Of a stretch of DNA of 15,916 nucleotides, positions 1 through 7,163 are shown in pieces. A model generated the notes under the pieces. That model did no database searches. It had not been told where the DNA came from and worked only from the letters and a program-made list of their open reading frames with translations. This DNA is from Actinomycetes bacterium (GTDB lineage Bacteria > Actinomycetota > Acidimicrobiia > Acidimicrobiales > Bog-793), in NCBI GenBank assembly GCA_021785095.1, contig JAJYGM010000353.1, positions 1 through 15,916 of the forward strand. Direction: 5' to 3'. Within the stretch, counting starts at the first letter, position 1; the number at the start of each line of letters is the position of its first letter. Both the position numbers and the translations under genes were made by a program.

Positions 1-524
1 TCGACGAGGCGAGACTCGACCGCTGCGACGACGTCGTCGTAGTGCGGGTCGGGGTCCGGGACCCGTGGCCGCAGCCGGATGTGGGTCGCCACCACAGCGG
101 CTCCTGCTGTTGCGGCTGCGGCGAGGTAACCGTCCTCTACGAAACCACTGATGTCGTTGCCCACCCGCGCCCCGGCCGCGAACGCCTCGCGCGCGACCGC
201 GGCCCGCCAGGTGTCCACCGACACGGCGAGGTCGAAACGCCGAACGACGGCATCCACCGCCGGCACCACGCGCTCCAGCTCCTCGGCCTCGGAGACTTCC
301 TCACCGGGCCCTGCCTTCACGCCACCGATGTCGATGATGTCCGCGCCTTCGGCCACGAGGCGCTCACAGTGAGCGAGGAACCGGTCGAACGCGAAGTAGG
401 AGCCCTTGTCGTAGAACGAATCCGTCGTGCGGTTGGCGATCCCCATCACGAGCGCCCGTGTCCTGATCCCGAAGCGGCGCTCGCCCAGCTGCAGAACCGG
501 CGCGAGCCGCTCCGGCTCGGGCAC
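1..524 (-). CDS. folP2: FolP2-like dihydropteroate synthase homologue (C-terminus cut by window edge)
   Basis: Reading the minus strand from a GTG at 524 gives 174 residues of a pterin-binding TIM-barrel protein that runs off the window. Visible blocks are NRTTDSFYDKG (residues 31-41), ADIIDIGGVKAGPG (61-74), SVDTWRA (102-108) and ND (123-124). Classical dihydropteroate synthase joins a pterin pyrophosphate to p-aminobenzoate and carries a GGESTRPG-like loop. Here that loop is GGVKAGPG, and DSFSDGG is DSFYDKG, as I recall for mycobacterial FolP2, a paralogue reported not to replace FolP1. The actual reaction is therefore uncertain. The start is not firm: ATG at 446 is also in frame, but 524 keeps a plausible N-terminal segment. 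The GTG lies 14 nt after the stop of the thioredoxin-TPR gene, so co-transcription is likely. No clear Shine-Dalgarno is visible. Confidence 0.82.
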   Translation of the reverse strand, partial: MPEPERLAPVLQLGERRFGIRTRALVMGIANRTTDSFYDKGSYFAFDRFLAHCERLVAEGADIIDIGGVKAGPGEEVSEAEELERVVPAVDAVVRRFDLAVSVDTWRAAVAREAFAAGARVGNDISGFVEDGYLAAAATAGAAVVATHIRLRPRVPDPDPHYDDVVAAVESRLV

Positions 525-538
525 CGGCCAGCGCGGGG

Positions 539-1270
539 TCAGAAGAGCTTTGCCGCGAGCGCCCGGCGATACTGCTGGCGCCGCGGGTCGTCGGGCTCCA
601 TCGTCTCGAGGAGGTCGACGATCTGCTGGCGCGCCTCGTCGTCGCCCGGTACCCGAGCGAGCAACGAGTCGAGCTGGCTCGTGATGTCGCCGTCCGCCGA
701 TGCCGCGTCGACTCCGGTCCTCGCGAGCGCCGCGAGCCGTCGCGTCTCGGGCGTCTCGGGGATGCGCTCGAGGAGGCCGAGCGCTTCGCTGGCCGCGTCG
801 TCGTTTGCCTGCTCGACGAGCAGCGCGGCGAGCGCAGTGATCGCTCTCTCGTTGCCCGGCTCGCTCTCGAGCGCCTTTCGCAAAGATGGCTCGTCGCCGG
901 CTTGGATCAAGAGGTCCGTCTCGGACGGCTGGGCTCGCTCCAAGACCCGCTCGACGAAGAGGCGGACGTCCCGCTCGGGGAGAGCCCCGACGAAGCCGTC
1001 GATCACTTGCCGCTGGTAGATGGCGAAGACGGCCGGGATCGACTGGACCTTGAACGTCGCCTGGACCCGCGGGTTCTCGTCGATGTTCACCTTGGCGAGC
1101 GCGGCGGCGCCGTTGGTTCCGTCGACGACCTGTTCGATGATCGGACCGAGTGTGCGGCACGGACCGCACCACGGCGCCCACAGATCTATGACGACGGGGG
1201 TGTCGTCCGAGCGGACGAGGACGTCGCTCTCGAAGGTGTCGTCCGTGACGTCGATCGCGGTCATGAACAT
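539..1270 (-). CDS. cnoX: Thioredoxin-TPR protein of CnoX/YbbN type
   Basis: This 243-residue protein has an N-terminal thioredoxin fold (about residues 5-110) with the redox motif WCGPC (Cys35, Cys38) and the cis-proline loop SIPA (Pro79). The rest (about 115-243) is helical and rich in Ala, Leu and Glu, like the degenerate tetratricopeptide region of CnoX/YbbN. CnoX is a cytosolic chaperone that protects proteins from oxidation and hands them to GroEL. The E. coli protein lacks a CXXC pair, whereas this one keeps a full active site, so it can probably also reduce disulfides. It starts 13 bp after metH, and a FolP2-like gene follows 14 bp after its stop, suggesting one transcript. ATG codons at 1270 and 1264 are both possible starts, and neither has a strong Shine-Dalgarno. 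Family assignment is firm; the chaperone role is inferred. Confidence 0.88.
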   Translation of the reverse strand: MFMTAIDVTDDTFESDVLVRSDDTPVVIDLWAPWCGPCRTLGPIIEQVVDGTNGAAALAKVNIDENPRVQATFKVQSIPAVFAIYQRQVIDGFVGALPERDVRLFVERVLERAQPSETDLLIQAGDEPSLRKALESEPGNERAITALAALLVEQANDDAASEALGLLERIPETPETRRLAALARTGVDAASADGDITSQLDSLLARVPGDDEARQQIVDLLETMEPDDPRRQQYRRALAAKLF

Positions 1271-1283
1271 CGACGGTAGCGGT

Positions 1284-4200
1284 TCATGCCACGAAGTACT
1301 TCGCCTTCGGGTGGTGGCACACGATGGCGAGCGTCGTCTGTTCCGGTTGCAGCTGGAACCCTTCGCTCACCGTGACGCCGATGCGCCCTCCGTCGAGGAG
1401 CTCGACGACCTTGGCGTTGTCCTCGAGGTCGGGACATGCCGGGTAGCCGAAGGAGTAGCGACCCCCGCGGTGCTGCTGACGGAACAGTCCTTGCAGCGTC
1501 GGCCCGTCTTCGTCGGCAAAGCCCCACTCCTCCCGCACCCGCCTGTGCCACAGCTCGGCGAGCGCCTCCGTCATCTCGACGGAAAGCCCGTGGAGGCTCA
1601 CGTAGTCGAGGTACCGATCGGCGGCGAACAGCTCGGCCGTCCGCTGCGAGGCGCGCGGTCCCATCGTCGTGAGCTGGAAAGCGACGTAGTCCTCGTCCCC
1701 CGACTCCACCGACCGGAAGAAGTCGGCGATGCACAGGTAGGGCCCTTTCCGCTGGCGCGGGAACGCGAAGCGCATGCGCTCGCCGGTCCGCCGGTCGTCC
1801 TCGTAGATCACGAGGTCGTTTCCGTCGGCGTTGGCCGGGAAATAGCCCCATACGACAGACGGCACGAGGACACCTTCCGCCTTCGCCTCGTCGAGGCGGG
1901 CACGCAGCTCGGCCCGGACGCGCTCCTTGAAGTCGTTGTCGGACTCGCCCTGGAGTGGTCGATAGCCCCACTGGTTGCGGAAGAGGGCGGTCTCGTTCAG
2001 GTAGGTGGCGACGTCGTCGAGGGGGAGGCCCTTTGCGACCCGGGTGCCGAGGAACGGTGGCACGAAGACCTTGTTGTCGGTCTCGACCTCCGGGGATCGA
2101 GCGGGCAGCGTTGCAGGATCGACCTCGGCCAGCGCCTCGGAGTGCCGCTTGGGCAGGACGCGGCCGCTGCGCTCGGTGCCGAAGGCCGGGTCGTCCACGC
2201 CGGAGCGCTTGATCTCCATCAGCCGGTCGAGCGTGTGCAGGCCCTCGAACGCATCCTTCCCGTAGAAGACCTTGCCGCGGTAGACGTCCCGGAGGTCCTT
2301 CTCGACGTAGGTGCGGGTGAGCGCTGCTCCGCCGAGGATGATCGGGTAGCTGTGGCGGTCGAGGCGGTTCAGCTCCTCGAGGTTCTCGCGCATGATGAGC
2401 GTCGACTTGACGAGGAGGCCGCTCATGCCGATGGCGTCCGCGCGGACATCGTCCGCCTTCTCCAGCATCTCGGCGATCGGGACCTTGATGCCGAGGTTGT
2501 GCACCTCGTAGCCGTTGTTCGTGAGGATGATGTCGACGAGGTTCTTGCCGATGTCGTGGACGTCGCCCTTCACGGTCGCGAGCACGACCGTGCCCTTCGC
2601 GGAGCTGGTCTCGGCTCGTTCCATGTGAGGCTCGAGGTAGGCAACCGCCGTCTTCATCGTCTCGGCCGACTGCAGGACGAAGGGGAGCTGCATCCTGCCC
2701 GACCCGAAGAGGTCGCCGACCGTCCTCATACCGGCGAGGAGCATGTCGTTCACGACCGCGAGAGCCTCGTGCCCGGCCCCGAGCGCCTCGTCGAGCTCGG
2801 CCTCGAGGCCGTTCCGGTCGCCGTCCACGATCCGTTGCTCGAGGCGTTGCCCGATGGGCCAGGTGGACCGGTCCTCCTTGGCCGAGAGGTCTTCGCCACC
2901 TGTCTCGTCGAAGTGAGCGATGAGTGCCGCGAGCGGGTCGTATCCCGACGCCTCGTCGCGCCGGTCGTAGATGAGGTCGAGGCAGAGCTGCTGCTCGGTC
3001 TCACCGATGCGGTGGAGAGGCTGGATCCTTCCGGCGTGGACGATGGCGGCATCGAGCCCGGCTTCGACGCACTCGTGCAGGAACATGGAATTGAGCACCT
3101 GGCGGGCAGCGGGGGACAGCCCGAACGACACGTTGCTCAGTCCGAGCACGGTGTGGACCCCCGGCAGGTCGGCCTTGATCCGCTTGATCGCCTCGATCGT
3201 CTCGATCCCGTCCCGCCTGGACTCCTCCATGCCGGTCGAGAGCGGGAGGGCGAGCGGGTCGAAGAGGAGGTCTTCCGGCATCAAGCCGTATCGCTCCACG
3301 GCGATGTCGTGGATGGCCTTGGCCGCCCTGAGCTTCCAGTCGGCCGTCCGGGCCTGGCCCTCCTCGTCGATCGTCGTGCAGATCACGGCCGCTCCGTAGT
3401 CGCGCGCGAGCGTCAGGAATCGGTCGAGCCTCGTGCCGGGGGCGTCCCCGTCCTCGAGGTTGACCGAGTTGAGCACCGGCCGCCCGCCGATCCACTGGAG
3501 CGCCGTCTCGACGACAGGAGCCTCCGTCGAGTCGATGACGAGCGGGATCGTGCACTGGGTGGCGAACCTGCTCGCGACCTCGGCCATGTCGCGCACCCCG
3601 TCCGCGCCGGTGTAGTCGACACAGACGTCGAGGAGGTGCGCACCTTCCTTCACCTGTTCCCGTGCCATCGTCACGGTCGTGTCCCAGTCGCCGGAGAGCA
3701 TCGCTTCCCGGAAGCGCCTCGAGCCGTTCGCGTTCGTCCGTTCCCCGATCACGAGGAACGACGCGTCCTGCTCGAAGGTCACGCTTCCGTAGAGCGATGC
3801 AGCGGACGGCTCGTGGACCGGCCGGCGCGGCTTCGGTGTGAGCCCGCCGACGGTCTCGACCACCCGGCGGAGGTGCTCAGGCGTCGTGCCACAGCATCCG
3901 CCGACGACGGACACCCCGAGCTCGGTGACGAACTGCCCGAGGTGCTCGGCGAGCGCCTCGGGTGTGAGGTCGTAGTGCATCTTCCCGTCCTGCAGCGACG
4001 GCAAGCCGGCGTTCGGGAGCGCCGAGATGGGGAGCTGTGAGTAGGTGGACAGGTGGCGCAGCGACTCGTACATCTCGACCGGCCCGGTGGCGCAGTTCAT
4101 GCCGATCACGTCCGGGCGCATCGCCTCGAGCGAGGCGAGGGCGGCGCCGATCTCCGTCCCGAGCAGCATGCGACCGGTCAGCTCGATGGTCACCTGCACC

Positions 4201-4799
4201 TGGATCGGGACGTTGCGCCCTGCCTTGTGCATCGCCCGGCGACACGCCTGGATCGCCGCCTTCGCCTGGAGGAGGTCGTAGGAGGTCTCCACGAGCAGTA
4301 GATCCGCTCCGCCTGCGAGGAGCCCTTCGGCGAGCAGCTCGTATGCGTCGCGCAGGTCCCCGAAACCGATCTGGCCGAGCGTGGGAAGCTTGGTGCCCGG
4401 TCCCATCGATCCCGCTACGAAACGCGGCCGGTCCGGTCTCGCATACCCGTGAACCACCTCCTTCGCGAGGCGAGCGGACTCGCGGGCGAGCTCGACGGAG
4501 CGGTCGGCGAGGCCGTACTCGGCGAGCACGACAGGAAAGGCGCCGAAGGAGTCTGTCTCGACGACGTCCACGCCGACGTCGAGGAAGGAGCGGTGCAGGT
4601 CGCGCACGACGTCGGGTCGCGTGAGGACCAGCATCTCGTTGCAGCCCTCGAACGCCTCGCCGCCGAAATCGTCCGGCCCGAGGTCGCGAAGCTGCAGGTT
4701 GGTGCCGGTCGCGCCGTCGTAGATGACGACTCGCTCGCGGACGAGATCGAGGTACGGCGAGCTCCTGTTCTCGGAGCTCGGCCGGGGCAGGGTTGCCAC
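1284..4799 (-). CDS. metH: Cobalamin-dependent methionine synthase
   Basis: MetH transfers a methyl group from 5-methyltetrahydrofolate via cobalamin to homocysteine, giving methionine in the cytosol. The 1171-residue product has all modules in order: a homocysteine-binding barrel (about 15-325) with zinc ligands Cys236, Cys302 and Cys303; a pterin-binding barrel (about 350-610); a cap helix domain (about 650-740); a B12-binding domain with DVHDIGKN, whose His748 is the lower cobalt ligand; and a reactivation domain (about 905-1171) with the SAM-binding Arg1114 and GYPACPDL (Tyr1119). E. coli MetH is 1227 residues, so it is complete. The start is GTG at 4799, with no Shine-Dalgarno but a TAAGCT hexamer 10 nt upstream, so the mRNA may be leaderless or nearly so. 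It heads a likely operon with the CnoX-like and FolP2-like genes. A strong hairpin lies upstream at 4845-4895. Confidence 0.98.
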   Translation of the reverse strand: MATLPRPSSENRSSPYLDLVRERVVIYDGATGTNLQLRDLGPDDFGGEAFEGCNEMLVLTRPDVVRDLHRSFLDVGVDVVETDSFGAFPVVLAEYGLADRSVELARESARLAKEVVHGYARPDRPRFVAGSMGPGTKLPTLGQIGFGDLRDAYELLAEGLLAGGADLLLVETSYDLLQAKAAIQACRRAMHKAGRNVPIQVQVTIELTGRMLLGTEIGAALASLEAMRPDVIGMNCATGPVEMYESLRHLSTYSQLPISALPNAGLPSLQDGKMHYDLTPEALAEHLGQFVTELGVSVVGGCCGTTPEHLRRVVETVGGLTPKPRRPVHEPSAASLYGSVTFEQDASFLVIGERTNANGSRRFREAMLSGDWDTTVTMAREQVKEGAHLLDVCVDYTGADGVRDMAEVASRFATQCTIPLVIDSTEAPVVETALQWIGGRPVLNSVNLEDGDAPGTRLDRFLTLARDYGAAVICTTIDEEGQARTADWKLRAAKAIHDIAVERYGLMPEDLLFDPLALPLSTGMEESRRDGIETIEAIKRIKADLPGVHTVLGLSNVSFGLSPAARQVLNSMFLHECVEAGLDAAIVHAGRIQPLHRIGETEQQLCLDLIYDRRDEASGYDPLAALIAHFDETGGEDLSAKEDRSTWPIGQRLEQRIVDGDRNGLEAELDEALGAGHEALAVVNDMLLAGMRTVGDLFGSGRMQLPFVLQSAETMKTAVAYLEPHMERAETSSAKGTVVLATVKGDVHDIGKNLVDIILTNNGYEVHNLGIKVPIAEMLEKADDVRADAIGMSGLLVKSTLIMRENLEELNRLDRHSYPIILGGAALTRTYVEKDLRDVYRGKVFYGKDAFEGLHTLDRLMEIKRSGVDDPAFGTERSGRVLPKRHSEALAEVDPATLPARSPEVETDNKVFVPPFLGTRVAKGLPLDDVATYLNETALFRNQWGYRPLQGESDNDFKERVRAELRARLDEAKAEGVLVPSVVWGYFPANADGNDLVIYEDDRRTGERMRFAFPRQRKGPYLCIADFFRSVESGDEDYVAFQLTTMGPRASQRTAELFAADRYLDYVSLHGLSVEMTEALAELWHRRVREEWGFADEDGPTLQGLFRQQHRGGRYSFGYPACPDLEDNAKVVELLDGGRIGVTVSEGFQLQPEQTTLAIVCHHPKAKYFVA

Positions 4800-4807
4800 A
4801 GTTGTGT

Positions 4808-4813
4808 GAAGCT
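4808..4813 (-). promoter_or_regulatory. Possible -10 element of metH
   Basis: On the minus strand TAAGCT (pattern TANNNT) stands 10 nt before the metH GTG. If it is the -10 box, the transcript would begin within a few bases of the start codon. No convincing -35 box is seen, so this is a weak call supported mainly by similar spacing before three other genes in the window. Confidence 0.35.
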
Positions 4814-4844
4814 TACTGCGGTCCGCTGAACTGCCTTGAGTGGT

Positions 4845-4895
4845 GCTGCCTGGCCCGCCGACGGATGGGGGGCGGGTCGCCGGCGGGCCGGCAGC
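4845..4895 (-). other. Strong 15-bp hairpin upstream of metH
   Basis: Two arms pair over 15 bp (6 bp GCTGCC with GGCAGC, then 9 bp GGCCCGCCG with CGGCGGGCC) with a single unpaired base at 4851 and a 20-nt loop at 4861-4880. No T-run follows on either strand, so it is not a classical intrinsic terminator. It lies 46 nt upstream of the metH start. It could be a leader element, a terminator without a U-tail for the upstream gene, or, if metH is leaderless, a structure upstream of its promoter. I could not match it to a known cobalamin, SAM or SAH riboswitch. Confidence 0.6.
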
Positions 4896-4961
4896 GATCT
4901 TGCAGGGTGGTGGACGTGAGCACCGGCCCCCGCACGTGCTTACGCGAGGCTACGGGTTGTC

Positions 4962-4983
4962 AGCCACCGGTCGCGCGGTGGCT
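4962..4983 (-). terminator. Hairpin after the conserved hypothetical gene
   Basis: A perfect 8-bp stem (AGCCACCG with CGGTGGCT) and 6-nt loop begin about 40 nt downstream of the stop of the minus-strand gene ending at 5023. There is no U-tract. It may act as a U-less terminator, a type proposed for high-GC actinobacteria. The role is inferred from position only. Confidence 0.4.
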
Positions 4984-5022
4984 ACGAGACTGTGGCGGTC
5001 CGGCAGGGCGCCTCGAGGGCGA

Positions 5023-5742
5023 TCATGCCTGGCGACCTGCGGGGTGGACCTGGCGTACGGCCTGGCGCCTCGCGTGCTCGAGAGTCCCGAAGGCTGCGCA
5101 CTCCGAGGCGAGCGACGGATCGAAGCCCCAGCGGACGAGCTGCGCATCAGCAGCCGATTGGTCGTCGCCGTACTCGACGAGGCTCAGAGCGAGACGGCGG
5201 CCGTGGTCCCGAAGGCGGTCGGAGAGGGGTACACGTCGCAGAGCGCTCTCGACGAGGACAGCGTGCTCGTGTTGCAGCGCCTCGGGGAGGCGACGCAAGT
5301 GCCGGCGGGCGAGCGGAGGCAGATGGCAGCGAACGGCGAGCGTCGTGCCACGCCACTCCGCCATCTGGAAGTCGACGCACCGCTTGAGCGTCCTCGTGAA
5401 GGGCGCGTTCGGCCCGGAGCGCTCGCCGATGCCGAGGCGGCGGGCGAGGTCGTCGACCTCGAAGTCCACTCCTCGAGGTGCGTCGTCGAGATGGCTGGCA
5501 AAGCGCCGCAGGAGCCATGTCGTGGACGGACCGAGCACAGGGAGCCAGAACGTCTCGACATACAGGGAGCGCGGGTCGTGGCCGATCTCGTCGACGACCG
5601 GGTCGAACCAGGGTTCGACCCTGAGCCGCCCGGTGGGCGGCTCAGGCGGCTCAGGCGGGTCACCACCGGCGGATGCAGGTCGGTCCGGGGCGGGGTGAAG
5701 GCGGACCGGTGCCGGGTGGTCGATCGGGAGCACGGTGGTCAT
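5023..5742 (-). CDS. Conserved hypothetical protein, possible winged-helix-like core
   Basis: I do not recognise a named family with certainty. The 239-residue product starts with a Pro-rich, probably disordered stretch (1-37), then a block that looks conserved (about 39-165) with RVEPWFDPVVDEIG, SLYVETFWLPVLGPSTTWLLRR and DDLARRLGIG. The last resembles a helix-turn-helix, followed by an R-rich segment that could be a winged-helix wing, so DNA binding is possible but unproven. The C-terminal part (about 166-239) is Arg- and Ala-rich. No signal peptide or membrane helix is seen. The start is firm: ATG at 5742 follows AGGAGGT by 3 nt. Two adjacent perfect hairpins lie inside its 5' coding part (5600-5646). 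It is divergent from the rhodanese-ThiF gene, with TTTCA repeats in the shared intergenic region. Confidence 0.75.
   Translation of the reverse strand: MTTVLPIDHPAPVRLHPAPDRPASAGGDPPEPPEPPTGRLRVEPWFDPVVDEIGHDPRSLYVETFWLPVLGPSTTWLLRRFASHLDDAPRGVDFEVDDLARRLGIGERSGPNAPFTRTLKRCVDFQMAEWRGTTLAVRCHLPPLARRHLRRLPEALQHEHAVLVESALRRVPLSDRLRDHGRRLALSLVEYGDDQSAADAQLVRWGFDPSLASECAAFGTLEHARRQAVRQVHPAGRQA
5600..5646. repeat. Two back-to-back perfect inverted repeats inside the hypothetical gene
   Basis: The first palindrome (5600-5621) has 10-bp arms GGGTCGAACC and GGTTCGACCC around 2 nt. The second (5620-5646) has 12-bp arms CCTGAGCCGCCC and GGGCGGCTCAGG around GGT. They share two bases and encode the conserved residues around PPTGRLRVEPWFDP. 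They start about 95 nt into the coding region, so they would fold near the 5' end of the mRNA. Confidence 0.7.
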
Positions 5743-5744
5743 GG

Positions 5745-5751
5745 CACCTCC
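5745..5751 (-). promoter_or_regulatory. Strong Shine-Dalgarno of the conserved hypothetical gene
   Basis: The minus strand reads AGGAGGT followed by GCC and then the ATG at 5742. It fixes the start of this gene and is one of the best ribosome binding sites in the window. Confidence 0.8.
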
Positions 5752-5776
5752 TCAGGCAGGCGTGATCAGAACGCTC

Positions 5777-5807
5777 ATAGTATTTCATGTCTTTCAATGC
5801 GTTTCAA
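5777..5807 (-). promoter_or_regulatory. AT-rich direct repeats and possible promoter
   Basis: Three TTTCA units on the plus strand begin at 5783, 5792 and 5802, spaced 9 and 10 bp, in an AT-rich patch within very GC-rich DNA. On the minus strand the outer repeat supplies a -35-like TTGAAA (5802-5807) and TACTAT (5777-5782) looks like a -10 box, 19 nt apart. This would drive the conserved hypothetical gene, and the repeats could bind a regulator. The 203-bp gap between the divergent genes (5743-5945) contains nothing else I can name. Confidence 0.4.
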
Positions 5808-5934
5808 GTCCTCTCGCGCTTGACTTTTCGACGGTCGGAGCGGATCCGGGCAGGCCTTGCGGGCGCGGGAATGTTGACCGAGGCGGTAGGGTTTTACTGC
5901 CGAGGATCGAACGGTTGGCGCGGGCGCGCCGGTG

Positions 5935-5940
5935 AGGAGG
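5935..5940 (+). promoter_or_regulatory. Shine-Dalgarno deciding the moeZ start
   Basis: GAGGAGG stands 5 nt before GTG 5946. The ATG at 5941 is out of frame, so this site supports the GTG start, which coincides with the beginning of rhodanese homology. Confidence 0.7.
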
Positions 5941-5945
5941 ATGAA

Positions 5946-7127
5946 GTGCCGACGTTCAGGGACCTCCTGACGCAGGTCAAGCAGTCCATCCGGGAAGTCG
6001 ACCCGGAGCAGGCCGTGCGGGAGCAGGGCAAGGCCGTGTTCCTCGACGTGAGGGAGGCCGACGAGTACGCGCAGGGCGCGATCCCCGGAGCAGTGCACAT
6101 CCCGCGCGGATACGTCGAGATCCAGGTCGAAGGGCGGCTCTCCGCCAAGTCGATGCCGGTGGTCGTCTACTGCGCAGGCGGCACCCGGTCTGCCTTCGCC
6201 GCCAAGTCGCTGCAGGAGCTCGGCTACACCGATGTCGTCTCCATGGCCGGCGGGTTCAACAGGTGGAAGGACGCCGGCTACAACTGGTCGGTGCCGCGGA
6301 CGCTCGACGCGGACCAGCGCAACCGCTACCACCGGCACCTCCTGTTGCCCGAGGTCGCCGAAGCCGGCCAGCAACGGCTGCTCGAGTCGAAGGTGCTCCT
6401 CCTCGGTGCCGGAGGGCTCGGTTCGCCGGCAGCCCTCTACCTAGCTGCAGCCGGCGTCGGCACGCTCGGGATCATCGACATGGACGTCGTCGACTCCTCC
6501 AACCTGCAACGCCAGGTGCTGCACAACATGGATCGCATCGGTGAGCGCAAGGTGGACTCGGCCAAGAAGACCCTCACGGCGATGAACCCTGACGTGAACG
6601 TCGTCACCTACGACACGCGTCTCGGGGCCGACAACATCCTCGACATCATCGAGGGATACGACGTCATCGTGGACGGGACGGACAACTTCCCGACGCGGTA
6701 CCTGGTGAACGACGCATCACTGCTGAAGCGGATCCCCGTCGTCCATGGGTCGATCTTCCGTTTCGAGGGGCAGATCACGGTCTTCAAGCCGTACGAGGGT
6801 CCGTGCTACCGCTGCCTGATCCCGGAGCCGCCACCACCCGAGCTCGCGCCCTCCTGCGCTGAGGCGGGAGTGCTGGGCGTGCTGCCGGGGATCATCGGGA
6901 GCATGCAGGCGATGGAGGCGATCAAGCTGCTGCTCGACCTCGGCGACCCGCTGGTCGGGCGCCTGCTCGCCTACGACGCCCTCGAGGAGACCTTCCGAAC
7001 GTTCAACGTGCGGCGCGACCCGCACTGCCCGGCATGCGGCGAGAACGCCGGCCCGATCGTCATCGCCGAGTACGACGAGCTCTGCATGCCGCACGCCGTG
7101 GCGCCTGCCACGACCGCGGTGTCCTGA
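5946..7127 (+). CDS. moeZ: Rhodanese-ThiF/MoeB fusion, sulfur-carrier adenylyltransferase and sulfurtransferase
   Basis: The enzyme activates the C-terminus of a small sulfur carrier (MoaD, ThiS or CysO type) with ATP and then adds sulfur from the rhodanese domain. In 393 residues it has an N-terminal rhodanese domain (about 1-117) with active-site loop CAGGTRS (Cys76), then a ThiF/MoeB domain (about 125-393) with the nucleotide loop GAGGLGSP (154-161), DSSNLQRQ (183-190), GTDNF (244-248), zinc Cys pairs 287/290 and 361/364, and a conserved Cys304. Mycobacterial MoeZ has the opposite order, ThiF first and rhodanese last, though rhodanese-first forms are known elsewhere. The start is GTG at 5946, preceded by GGAGG with good spacing. 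An in-frame ATG at 5787 would add about 53 residues unlike a rhodanese, so I rejected it. No carrier protein gene is in the window, so the pathway (molybdopterin, thiamine or cysteine) is open. Confidence 0.93.
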   Translation: MPTFRDLLTQVKQSIREVDPEQAVREQGKAVFLDVREADEYAQGAIPGAVHIPRGYVEIQVEGRLSAKSMPVVVYCAGGTRSAFAAKSLQELGYTDVVSMAGGFNRWKDAGYNWSVPRTLDADQRNRYHRHLLLPEVAEAGQQRLLESKVLLLGAGGLGSPAALYLAAAGVGTLGIIDMDVVDSSNLQRQVLHNMDRIGERKVDSAKKTLTAMNPDVNVVTYDTRLGADNILDIIEGYDVIVDGTDNFPTRYLVNDASLLKRIPVVHGSIFRFEGQITVFKPYEGPCYRCLIPEPPPPELAPSCAEAGVLGVLPGIIGSMQAMEAIKLLLDLGDPLVGRLLAYDALEETFRTFNVRRDPHCPACGENAGPIVIAEYDELCMPHAVAPATTAVS

Positions 7128-7129
7128 GG

Positions 7130-7146
7130 CGGCGCCGGCGGCGCCG
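7130..7146 (+). terminator. Hairpin just after moeZ
   Basis: CGGCGCC and GGCGCCG form a 7-bp stem with a 3-nt loop, starting 3 nt after the moeZ stop. There is no T-run. It could serve as a U-less terminator; very high GC makes chance pairing possible. Confidence 0.4.
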
Positions 7147-7163
7147 GACCGCTCTGCGGCTCT

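Noticed and set aside
1020..4040. 1006-codon open frame on the plus strand opposite metH
   Set aside because: It is the antisense shadow of a complete metH; the translation is Arg-, Val- and Asp-rich with no recognisable domain. Long antisense frames are expected at this GC content.
4800..5022. Cobalamin, SAM or SAH riboswitch before metH
   Set aside because: I looked for the conserved B12 box, SAM-IV and SAH core segments; only short chance similarities such as CCAGGC and GTCAGCCAC were present, without the rest of the motif in order.
5787..5945. Longer start for the rhodanese-ThiF protein at ATG 5787
   Set aside because: The added 53 residues do not look like a rhodanese, while GTG 5946 has a good Shine-Dalgarno.
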